A DNA stretch of 54,309 bases. It comes from an uncultured Lachnospiraceae bacterium (GTDB lineage Bacteria; Bacillota; Clostridia; Lachnospirales; Lachnospiraceae). Each line of letters starts with the position of its first letter. Positions within the stretch are counted from its first letter, which is position 1. The notes beneath the pieces are model-generated. The model made no database searches. It saw only the letters and a list, made by a program, of their open reading frames with translations, and was not told the origin of the DNA. This document shows positions 32,671 through 40,114 of the stretch, one piece after another. A program made the position numbers and the translations under genes. The DNA lies in assembly GCA_944383965.1 (NCBI GenBank), contig CALWRQ010000005.1:1-54309 (forward strand), given 5' to 3'.

Positions 32671-34882
32671 TCCAATCCTCCTCCATATCAAGGCGATGAC
32701 CGTTTTCCGCTTCCCGTGAAGCCTTCTCGGCTTCTTTTTCCGCTTCTTCTGCCGCTTTCTTTTCATAGGCAGCCAGCTTCTGTTTCACCGCATCATCCAA
32801 CGCGGTCTGAACATCCAGTTCCAGAACTCTGGCATATGCCAGGTCTTCTCCGTCCAGAGCATATTCTCCCCCAAAACCGATGGTCACATATCCTCCTTCT
32901 GTTTTCCAGGTCCGGTACCAGCCTCCTGTATCAATGGTAAAGGACCGTTTGGTGGCAGGAATGTAGATGCTGAGCCCCTGGGTCTGGGAACTGAACAGAT
33001 ATCCGTTTGCGCTGGTGCCTGACTTCAGCCCCAGAACGTCCTCTCCCCATTGATCCCTGAGCTCATCCATAGCCGCACTTCCTTTTACGGATACACTCTG
33101 GATATTTTCTCCCGAAAAGCTGAGTGTATCGGTATAGATGTCCACTCCGTCGAACATGGTCCCGTCCAGATCATCCTGAAAAGACTCCTGAAATTCCTGT
33201 TCAGACTCCCCGTTTCCCCGCCTGTACCGGGAGCTGAGATCCTCCAATGCAATGGTCAGACTCGCACTTTCCTGAGTTTTGCAGAGATCTTCATAGATGA
33301 TCATTTTTTCACGGTCTGTTTTTACCAGTCTGGGCTGATTTCCGTCCCGGAAAATACTTACCGTTTCTTCTTCCCCGATGGAAATCGGACTCTCGATGAA
33401 GTTTTTCTGTGAATCCATCCAGCACAGCTTCCCGTCTACCTCGCAGAGAATCTGAGAGCTGTCCTCTCCGTGAATGCTGTCCACATAATTTCCGTCCTTT
33501 TTCAGAATCCGGTATCCCTCCATCCATGCGCCGTGTCTTTTTCCATCGCTTCCCGGAAGTACGGAAGAAATCGTCTGTTCTCTTTTCCTGTATACAGTCA
33601 GAGACTGTTCTCTGGTTTCCGTAATGTCCTTTCCCTCTTCATCCGTGCCGGTTTTTACGGTTACGGATCTGGTGATCGTCTGCGGTTCATAATCCGAAAA
33701 GTTTCCTGTATATCCACACAGAATGTAGTCATATCCCTGGTATGTGACCAGCGTATTGGTCAGATCTCCGTTTTCCGGAGGATCTGTCAGCGACTGCAGG
33801 TTGTTGTCTTTTTTTACCTGAAATGTGCAGACGTATCCATCCTGTTCATATTCGTACACCGGGGCATTTTTCCATTGCTTTACCCCCACCGAATCCAGCT
33901 CCGGAATATAAGCCTCCATCCATTCGTTTGGTATTTCTTTCAGTACCTGTTCCCAGTCCGCCGTTTCACTGGGAAGGGATTCGTACACCTGGCCTTCTGT
34001 CTGACTCTGCCACTTCTCTACCTGCCTGGAAAAGTTCTCATTGTCCTGGCGAAGGTGAAGGGTTTCCGGAAGGGGGATGAATTCATAGGCCATAACTGCC
34101 TGAATCAGATCTTCCTCCAGTTCCTCGTCCGATGCTTCCGAGTCCTCGGAAAGGGTACCGGTCTTTTCCAGAACCATCTCCGCGTAGATATGATACTGAC
34201 CGTCTGAAACCGCATTGGCCACGCTTACTGCAGCCGGTTTCGTGAAATAGCGGCGCATCAGAGTTTCCACATCCGTCTGAAACTCAGGAACTCCGCTTAG
34301 GGTATTCAGATCATAGATGCTTCCCACCCCGTTGTCATAGATAAACAGCTTTCCCATTCCTGTTCCGGAACTTTGCCGGCACCACTGTCCCACAAAGGAC
34401 TCCGTCATGGTCGTTTCGTTTCTCTCCGACTCCGTCCTGTGGATAATCTTCAGCTCCTTTGTCCGGAAATTATAAATGGACGCACAATGGAGCACCTTCT
34501 CCAGTCCGCCCCCTGCCGGAGTCACTACGGAATAGGTATAGAGAAACGTATTCTCATTTACCATGTCCAGGACCTGGAAATTCTCGATCTCGCTGTTTTC
34601 CGCCAGCTGATCCTGCGGAATCACAAACGCCGGATCTCCTTCCAGGTTTTCATATTTCATTTCTTCATTATAGTCATAATAATCCTCCAGATCCGCCTCA
34701 GACTCTCCGTCGTAATCTACCTTCACATTCAGATCCCCGTCCGTTTCTGATTCGGCAATGGACGCCGCATCGTCCATGATCTGATCTGTCTGGATATTCG
34801 CCCCTTTGATAAGTCCTTCGCTGCAGCCAGTGAAAAACATACTAACCATCCCGATCAGCGCAGCCGTTAATATTCTTTTCAT
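32636..34882 (-). CDS. Large lipoprotein of the secretion locus, unknown family
   Basis: A 748-residue exported lipoprotein. The signal ends in the lipobox FTGC (Cys near residue 20). The mature part is acidic, with an N-terminal D/E-rich segment and a mixed alpha-beta body containing segments such as LFIYDNGVGSIYDLNTLSG and GFGGEYALDGEDLAYARVLELD, which suggest a propeller-like or repeat fold. The C-terminus is a charged helix (YEKKAAEEAEKEAEKASREAE). I recognise no family. It has a clear AGGAGG 8 nt before the ATG and follows the pilin gene across an attenuating hairpin. An extracellular structural part of the machine is possible. Confidence 0.7.
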   Translation of the reverse strand: MKRILTAALIGMVSMFFTGCSEGLIKGANIQTDQIMDDAASIAESETDGDLNVKVDYDGESEADLEDYYDYNEEMKYENLEGDPAFVIPQDQLAENSEIENFQVLDMVNENTFLYTYSVVTPAGGGLEKVLHCASIYNFRTKELKIIHRTESERNETTMTESFVGQWCRQSSGTGMGKLFIYDNGVGSIYDLNTLSGVPEFQTDVETLMRRYFTKPAAVSVANAVSDGQYHIYAEMVLEKTGTLSEDSEASDEELEEDLIQAVMAYEFIPLPETLHLRQDNENFSRQVEKWQSQTEGQVYESLPSETADWEQVLKEIPNEWMEAYIPELDSVGVKQWKNAPVYEYEQDGYVCTFQVKKDNNLQSLTDPPENGDLTNTLVTYQGYDYILCGYTGNFSDYEPQTITRSVTVKTGTDEEGKDITETREQSLTVYRKREQTISSVLPGSDGKRHGAWMEGYRILKKDGNYVDSIHGEDSSQILCEVDGKLCWMDSQKNFIESPISIGEEETVSIFRDGNQPRLVKTDREKMIIYEDLCKTQESASLTIALEDLSSRYRRGNGESEQEFQESFQDDLDGTMFDGVDIYTDTLSFSGENIQSVSVKGSAAMDELRDQWGEDVLGLKSGTSANGYLFSSQTQGLSIYIPATKRSFTIDTGGWYRTWKTEGGYVTIGFGGEYALDGEDLAYARVLELDVQTALDDAVKQKLAAYEKKAAEEAEKEAEKASREAENGHRLDMEEDWNESNSKKQSGS

Positions 34883-34903
34883 TATCTGCACCTCCTTTTG
34901 AAA

Positions 34904-34933
34904 AAGGGAGCCATTCCATCTGCTGGCTCCCTT
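34904..34933 (-). terminator. Mid-operon attenuator after the pilin gene
   Basis: AAGGGAGCC and GGCTCCCTT (9 bp) form a hairpin that is followed on the minus strand by TTTTTC, 20 bp after the pilin stop and just before the ribosome site of the next gene. Partial termination would raise pilin mRNA relative to downstream genes. Confidence 0.8.
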
Positions 34934-34953
34934 ATATTCCTTATCCGGCAGGC

Positions 34954-35268
34954 TTATTTTACAGCACTTTCCATCCAGGTTGTCATCGCTCCCATGCCGA
35001 CTTTCAGAACCACGATCAGCACAAAGATCAGCACGAAACCGATGATTGCATTCTTCAGGCTCTGTTTTGCCTTTTCTCTGTCCTGAGGCTCCTCAGCTTT
35101 AGCCAGCTTTGCCCCCAGCAGAATGCAGTAAATCGCACCCAGCGCTCCTACGATTCCCAGAGCCGGCGTCAGAGCCATATTCAGCAGGCTGATAACCGGA
35201 GTACTCACCTCCTCAAAGGGGTTTGTACTGGTAGCCGTAAGCAGGGCTGTTACAAATCCGTAATTCAT
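34954..35268 (-). CDS. VirB2/TrbC-like pilin
   Basis: A 104-residue membrane protein with the layout of the pilin-like subunit of Gram-positive conjugation systems. A short polar N-terminus is followed by two hydrophobic helices (about residues 28-52, ALTPALGIVGALGAIYCILLGA; and 74-96, AIIGFVLIFVLIVVLKVGMGAM) with a charged loop between them (KLAKAEEPQDREKAKQSLKN). No cleavable signal is obvious. It probably forms or lines the translocation channel. The terminator right after it suggests it is needed in excess, as expected for a pilin. Confidence 0.8.
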   Translation of the reverse strand: MNYGFVTALLTATSTNPFEEVSTPVISLLNMALTPALGIVGALGAIYCILLGAKLAKAEEPQDREKAKQSLKNAIIGFVLIFVLIVVLKVGMGAMTTWMESAVK

Positions 35269-35290
35269 ACTTTTTCCTCCTGATTTTTAT

Positions 35291-36367
35291 TTATATGATC
35301 CTCATATGCCCGTGCAGATAATACAGCCAGGCGGCTGCACCTGCAAGAACAATGAAGCTCATTGCTATTAGATATACCGGAATTCCTTTTTCTTCCGGTT
35401 CCAGACGGACACAGTATGTCCGCTGATTGCCGACGGAATCCATTACCGTCAGCCTGTAGTTTCCTGCCGTCCGCAGAGTATCCCCCATGAACCGTTCCTG
35501 GAAACCATTATATTCCATAATCACCTTTGCGTCCTCTTCCGACGGATAAAACTTCAGCGGGATCTGAGCCGTTCCTCCGGTTATATCCTGAGAAAAATTC
35601 AGAAAAGGGGCAGATGTGTCCATAGTGATTTCTGTCTCCAGTTCCTTTCCGGAAACAGGCTCTTCCCAGATCAGGCGATACGTTCCGTCCTGTTCCAAAA
35701 AAATCCCATCCGGAGAACAGCCATGCTGAAGCACTCCGTCCACCGTGGCTTCTTTCAGCTGAAATCCCTCCGGAGCCGGGATCACTCCCGGATAAGCGCT
35801 GACGGAATCTGTAATCTGGAAATAGAAATTCTTTTTATAAAAAGTCATCCGGTTGTCTGCCGTTTCCGGAGCAGCAAAAGCGGTCAGCATCAGGCAGTAT
35901 CGGCCCGGTTCTGTAAACACCCGCTTCCCCAGATCCTGATCGGCACTGCCGTCTTTCAGGATAAACAGAGAGCCGTTTTCCGGGCAGACGACGGATACCG
36001 GGCCGCTGCATACCATCCCCTGAGGCACATTGGAGAAAAAAACCGTATCAGCATCAAAGGAATACCGGAACTGGCCTTCGCTTTCCAGCCAGGTCATCGT
36101 CCATGGAGCATCCTCGATCACTTCCGATTCTCCCATCTCCATCCCATAGGTTTCCGGATCCGTATGAAGAAACTCTTCCAGAATTTTCTGAATTTCTTCG
36201 TCGGAAAACTCCTCTCCGCTCTCATCTTCGGATAATCCTGAAGAAATCTGACTGTCCGGCAGGGAATCCTCCTCCGGCGCCGCCCATGTGCAGAAGGAGA
36301 AAGACATCAGCACCAGTCCTGCAGCCAGCACTGATCTGGCCGGATGCAGCAGGTATGTTTTCTTCAT
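35291..36367 (-). CDS. Secreted protein with C-terminal membrane anchor, Ig-like
   Basis: A 358-residue type I membrane protein: signal peptide (about 1-30), acidic linker, beta-rich extracellular part and a C-terminal membrane helix (about 333-350) with a short basic tail. The last 130 residues (MDTSAPFLNFSQDITGG, AGNYRLTVMDSVGNQRTY) resemble bacterial Ig-like domains and parallel the C-terminal part of the 517-residue protein at 43745, so the two look paralogous. It is the only large gene between the 90-residue protein and the pilin. A surface or cell-contact role is inferred. The start overlaps the upstream stop by 1 bp (TAATG). Confidence 0.72.
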   Translation of the reverse strand: MKKTYLLHPARSVLAAGLVLMSFSFCTWAAPEEDSLPDSQISSGLSEDESGEEFSDEEIQKILEEFLHTDPETYGMEMGESEVIEDAPWTMTWLESEGQFRYSFDADTVFFSNVPQGMVCSGPVSVVCPENGSLFILKDGSADQDLGKRVFTEPGRYCLMLTAFAAPETADNRMTFYKKNFYFQITDSVSAYPGVIPAPEGFQLKEATVDGVLQHGCSPDGIFLEQDGTYRLIWEEPVSGKELETEITMDTSAPFLNFSQDITGGTAQIPLKFYPSEEDAKVIMEYNGFQERFMGDTLRTAGNYRLTVMDSVGNQRTYCVRLEPEEKGIPVYLIAMSFIVLAGAAAWLYYLHGHMRII

Positions 36368-36639
36368 TACCGCTCCATACTCCTCTCCATGGACTTTTCT
36401 TTTTCTTTGACCGGCCGTTTTCTTCTCTGTTCCCTCACTGCTCCCATGGCCTCCGCCTCCATTTTCAGGAGTTCTTCATAAGAAACCCGGATTCTGACGG
36501 GGCTGTTTTCTCTGTCAGGCTGCTGCCTGCTGCTCTGTTCCGGAAAGCCTCCGGCCTCCCGTTCTGCCCTCTTTTTTCGCAGGCCTGCCATTTCCTTTTC
36601 CCAAAAGGCTTTGTTTTTGGGACTGTCAAAATATCTCAT
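36367..36639 (-). CDS. Small charged cytosolic protein, 90 aa
   Basis: I recognise no family. It begins MRYFDSPKNKAFWEKEM and is rich in Arg, Lys and Glu with predicted helices and no membrane segment; the centre (about residues 51-66, VRIRVSYEELLKMEAE) may be ordered. The start overlaps the lipoprotein stop (ATGA) and the stop overlaps the next start (TAATG), so it is tightly coupled. A cytosolic accessory factor or chaperone for the machine is possible but not shown. Confidence 0.65.
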   Translation of the reverse strand: MRYFDSPKNKAFWEKEMAGLRKKRAEREAGGFPEQSSRQQPDRENSPVRIRVSYEELLKMEAEAMGAVREQRRKRPVKEKEKSMERSMER

Positions 36640-37400
36640 TGACTCCCTCCTGCTTCTGTTCCGTCTGCCGTCTCCTCGGCCTGCTGCTGGATCAGCACGT
36701 TCAGGCCGCTGATCAGTGCAGTCTGTTCCGGAGAAGCCTGTGCACAGTACTCTTCCCACACCAGAAACGGGAGGTTCTGTACCAGCATGGTGCTGTCCTC
36801 CAGATATGCTTCCGCCTCCTCCTGGTAGCAGAAAAATCCTTTGATCTCACCTTTATCCAGACTTTCCTGCGCCTGCCCGGCATCCGGAAAACTGATTATC
36901 CTGATATTTCCGGACACTGTCAGTTCCTGAAGCGTCTGCTGGCTGATGCTGCCGGAAACTCCCACAGCCTGACCGTCCAGATCCGAAGCAGAATTCACAT
37001 AGTCTCCTGCTTTCGTTACCAGGTACAAAAATCTCTTTCCGTATGAAACAGAAGACAGGCAGCCCCGGGACTGACCGTTTTCCGCCGTCAGTCCTCCCAT
37101 AGCCAGATCCGCCTCTCCGGCGATCACCGCATCCAGCGCCTGCTCTCTGTCCATGATCTGGTACTCTACCTGAACCCCCAGGGCATCCGCTGTCAGACGG
37201 GCTAGATCCGGCTCTATTCCTTCCGGCTGTCCGTTCACCGACTGTGCAAACGGAGCTCCTGTTTCCACCAGAGCTACCCGAAGTGTTCCGGATTCTCTCA
37301 GCACATCCAGCGGATCTTTCTTTCCGCCGCAGCCCCCAAGGAGGACGGCTCCCCCCAGCATCAGAGCTGCCGCTCCCAGTTTTCTTTTCCATGTCTTCAT
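36636..37400 (-). CDS. Family 3 solute-binding lipoprotein
   Basis: A 254-residue lipoprotein with lipobox LLGGC (Cys near residue 23) and a periplasmic-binding-protein type II fold of the amino-acid-binding family 3: LRVALVETGAPFAQSVNGQPEGIEPDLARLTADALG, ADLAMGGLT, DLDGQAVGVSGSISQQTL. It would bind a small ligand at the outer membrane face. No permease or ATPase of an ABC importer is nearby, so it may act as a sensor or structural part of the secretion locus. ATG at 37400 follows AAAGGAGG by 10 nt. It ends overlapping the 90-residue gene. Confidence 0.85.
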   Translation of the reverse strand: MKTWKRKLGAAALMLGGAVLLGGCGGKKDPLDVLRESGTLRVALVETGAPFAQSVNGQPEGIEPDLARLTADALGVQVEYQIMDREQALDAVIAGEADLAMGGLTAENGQSRGCLSSVSYGKRFLYLVTKAGDYVNSASDLDGQAVGVSGSISQQTLQELTVSGNIRIISFPDAGQAQESLDKGEIKGFFCYQEEAEAYLEDSTMLVQNLPFLVWEEYCAQASPEQTALISGLNVLIQQQAEETADGTEAGGSQ

Positions 37401-37417
37401 AACCGTCACACCTCCTT

Positions 37418-40114
37418 TCAGACTGTAAACAGCTCTTCCATTTCTTTGGAAGCCACAATATTGATTCCCGTCCGGCTGGTAGGCGAAGTCACCACAAACG
37501 CCCGGCCCCGTCCATTGTTCACAATCTCCTCCTGCTCGCTTTCGTTGATCGCCCCGGCCTTTTCGTACAGCCTGCACAGGTCGTGCATGTCGTTGGGCGA
37601 AAGAGGGAAGATAAAGGAATACTGGCAGGCATTGATGATCGCCGTTGATTTTCTGGCCAGTTCTTCTGTACCCACAAAGTCCGCTATGTTCTGTGTGATA
37701 ATGATCTGCATTCCGTTGTATTTTCGGATACGCTTGGCCAGCTGATACATAAAGTCCAGCGCAATGGGGAATTTGCTGTCAATAAATACATGAGCCTCAT
37801 CGATTACCACCACGATTTTTCTGGAAGCACCGTATCGGATATTGTAATCTCTGTTTTTTATGATTTCATTATCCAGCCATTTCAGCACCAGAAGCATCTG
37901 GGCATTGGCAATGGTGTTGTTCTTATTCGCCAGCAGGGACTGAAAGTTGAATACGATAAAGTTCTCCATAGTAGATATGGAAGCGGGCCCGTTCCAGAGA
38001 ATGGAATTCCGTCCTCCTGTAGCAAATTTGGAGATATAATTCAGCAGCACGCGGAGATTGTTCTTGCTGTAGTCTCCGCTGGCCATCTGAAAATCACTGA
38101 GAATCTGCTCATACAGATCATCAAAAATAGGATAATCCTCCGGTTTCAGCCGGCTTAAATCCGTATCCGCGTCAATTCCCTTTGCCTCATACATCCGTAT
38201 GGTCAGGTTGTTCAGATACTCCAGAGCATCCGATTCGATCCCAGGCAGAATCTGGCGGTAGAACTCCTCCAGAAACTGCAGATGCGTGGCAAAGCTGGTG
38301 TTGACGCCCTCGTCTCCTCCCTCCTCTTCATCTGACAGAGAGGTGATAATATGGAACGGATTCAGGCGGCCCTGTATGGCGCTTCCCACATCAATGATCT
38401 TTCCGTTCAGATTTTTGGCCAGGCCGTAATATTCATTTTCCGGGTCCAGAATAAATATTTTACTGTCATCCGCTGCAAGATTGGCCAGAAGGGTTTTGGT
38501 CGCATAGGATTTTCCGCTTCCTGACTTTCCGATGATTACCATATTGCTGTTTACCCGCTCCCGGTTTCTCGTAAAGAAATCCACAAATACGGGCTTTTCC
38601 CCGTTTCTGCCGATGCAGAAGCCGTTCGGATCGGAAAGGCTCTTATTCACAAAGGGAAAAGCAGCGGCCACCGAGCTGGAATGGATTCCCCGGCTCGTCC
38701 GGTAAAAAGCATCGTATCCGGATACGGCTGAGGAAACATATGCCTCAAACTGCTGCATGAAATTATCGGAACTTTTAAAGCCCTCTTCTGAAAGCATCCG
38801 CTTCAGCCGTTTCTTCATGCCGGCGGCTCTCTGAACACCTGTCGTTTTTCTTCCGGCCTTCGCCATGATCATCTGCTCAGACAGCTCATAGTCATAAGCC
38901 GTCACATAGATATTCACATCCAGCAGAGTCTCCACATCGCTCTGGAGCAGAGAAAGTACCTCTGCCAGAGTATCCACATGAGTCTGCAGCTCCATCAGGC
39001 GGCTGGTCTTTCCCGTGGAATTTGCCTGTTCCCGCAGCTCATCAATGGCTCTGTCGATCTGCCGGATGCCTTTATAACGGTCAACCGCCCTCATCTTCAT
39101 GACCACTCTCGTCCCCGGAGCATTGAACAGGGAGCTTCCCCAGGCGTTTCCTACCATGGTCGGGTAATCGGTGATCCGGAAAGTATGAGTGATCAGCTGA
39201 TCATAGCTTACGGTTCTCCCCGTGAAGCGGATCTCTCCCGGAAGAATCCAGTCCATGTAATGTTCCTTTGAAATCTTTTCAATTTCTCTTTCATCAAAAT
39301 CCTGAGAATAATTATATTTCAGAAATACTGCCAGTTCCTTTTCTGAAAGAACATGACACTCCATTTCATTGGAGCGCATGGTCTCTACCATGCTGTTTGC
39401 CTGATTCTGAAGCATATCCCGGTCATTGCTGAAAAATACCATATAGTAAAACGGCACATATACCTTATCCCGGTCATTCAGCTGGCGGATATATTCCATA
39501 CGTTCGTATACGATCTCCACTCTGGCAGTCAGTTCTTCCTCACTGAGGAGACCGTTCACGTACGCCTCCTTCAGCTCCCGGATCTTTTTCTCTTCCGTAG
39601 CAAGGTATCTGTCATACAGCACCGGCCGTTCCAGCTTCACCAGAGCCGCATTTTCTGATCCTGTAATAGTTCGAAGAACAGATCCGAACACCTGGTCGAT
39701 CATCTGATTCTGTCTCTGGAGGGTATAGAAGCGGAATTCCACATCCGGAATCTCCACAGCAATTCCCCAGTACCGTCCGCCATACTCAATAAAGTTTCCG
39801 CTGATTCCCGTAAACGGAGTGATGTCCGCCACAGTCGGTTCCTTTTTTACCGGTTCCTTCCTGAACACCTTGTGTCTGGCCATATATTTGGCAAATCCGT
39901 ATACCATCATATAGGCTTTTTCCCCTTCTACAGGAACCACCAGAACGGCTGTCAGAACGGCCATGATCAGGCTCAGTCCATATCGGAACGGAAGATTGGA
40001 AAACAGAATGGAAACCACAATCATAATTCCCACAAGGCCTACTCCCACATCCGGGATTTCAATGCCTTTAAAAAATTCCATCGCAACCTTTGTTTTTTTC
40101 GGTATGATTCTCAT
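37418..40114 (-). CDS. VirB4/TraE-type secretion ATPase
   Basis: An 898-residue AAA+ ATPase energising type IV secretion. N-terminal hydrophobic segments (about residues 18-55; PrgI-like region fused to the ATPase) precede the VirB4 N-domain and the motor. Walker A is IIGKSGSGKSYATKTLL near residue 528, Walker B IVVVIDEAHVF near 771, and a later motif is IIITQNIADF. Fusion of a PrgI-like part to VirB4 is seen in some Gram-positive systems. Its start overlaps the VirB6-like stop by 4 bp (ATGA). Confidence 0.95.
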   Translation of the reverse strand: MRIIPKKTKVAMEFFKGIEIPDVGVGLVGIMIVVSILFSNLPFRYGLSLIMAVLTAVLVVPVEGEKAYMMVYGFAKYMARHKVFRKEPVKKEPTVADITPFTGISGNFIEYGGRYWGIAVEIPDVEFRFYTLQRQNQMIDQVFGSVLRTITGSENAALVKLERPVLYDRYLATEEKKIRELKEAYVNGLLSEEELTARVEIVYERMEYIRQLNDRDKVYVPFYYMVFFSNDRDMLQNQANSMVETMRSNEMECHVLSEKELAVFLKYNYSQDFDEREIEKISKEHYMDWILPGEIRFTGRTVSYDQLITHTFRITDYPTMVGNAWGSSLFNAPGTRVVMKMRAVDRYKGIRQIDRAIDELREQANSTGKTSRLMELQTHVDTLAEVLSLLQSDVETLLDVNIYVTAYDYELSEQMIMAKAGRKTTGVQRAAGMKKRLKRMLSEEGFKSSDNFMQQFEAYVSSAVSGYDAFYRTSRGIHSSSVAAAFPFVNKSLSDPNGFCIGRNGEKPVFVDFFTRNRERVNSNMVIIGKSGSGKSYATKTLLANLAADDSKIFILDPENEYYGLAKNLNGKIIDVGSAIQGRLNPFHIITSLSDEEEGGDEGVNTSFATHLQFLEEFYRQILPGIESDALEYLNNLTIRMYEAKGIDADTDLSRLKPEDYPIFDDLYEQILSDFQMASGDYSKNNLRVLLNYISKFATGGRNSILWNGPASISTMENFIVFNFQSLLANKNNTIANAQMLLVLKWLDNEIIKNRDYNIRYGASRKIVVVIDEAHVFIDSKFPIALDFMYQLAKRIRKYNGMQIIITQNIADFVGTEELARKSTAIINACQYSFIFPLSPNDMHDLCRLYEKAGAINESEQEEIVNNGRGRAFVVTSPTSRTGINIVASKEMEELFTV

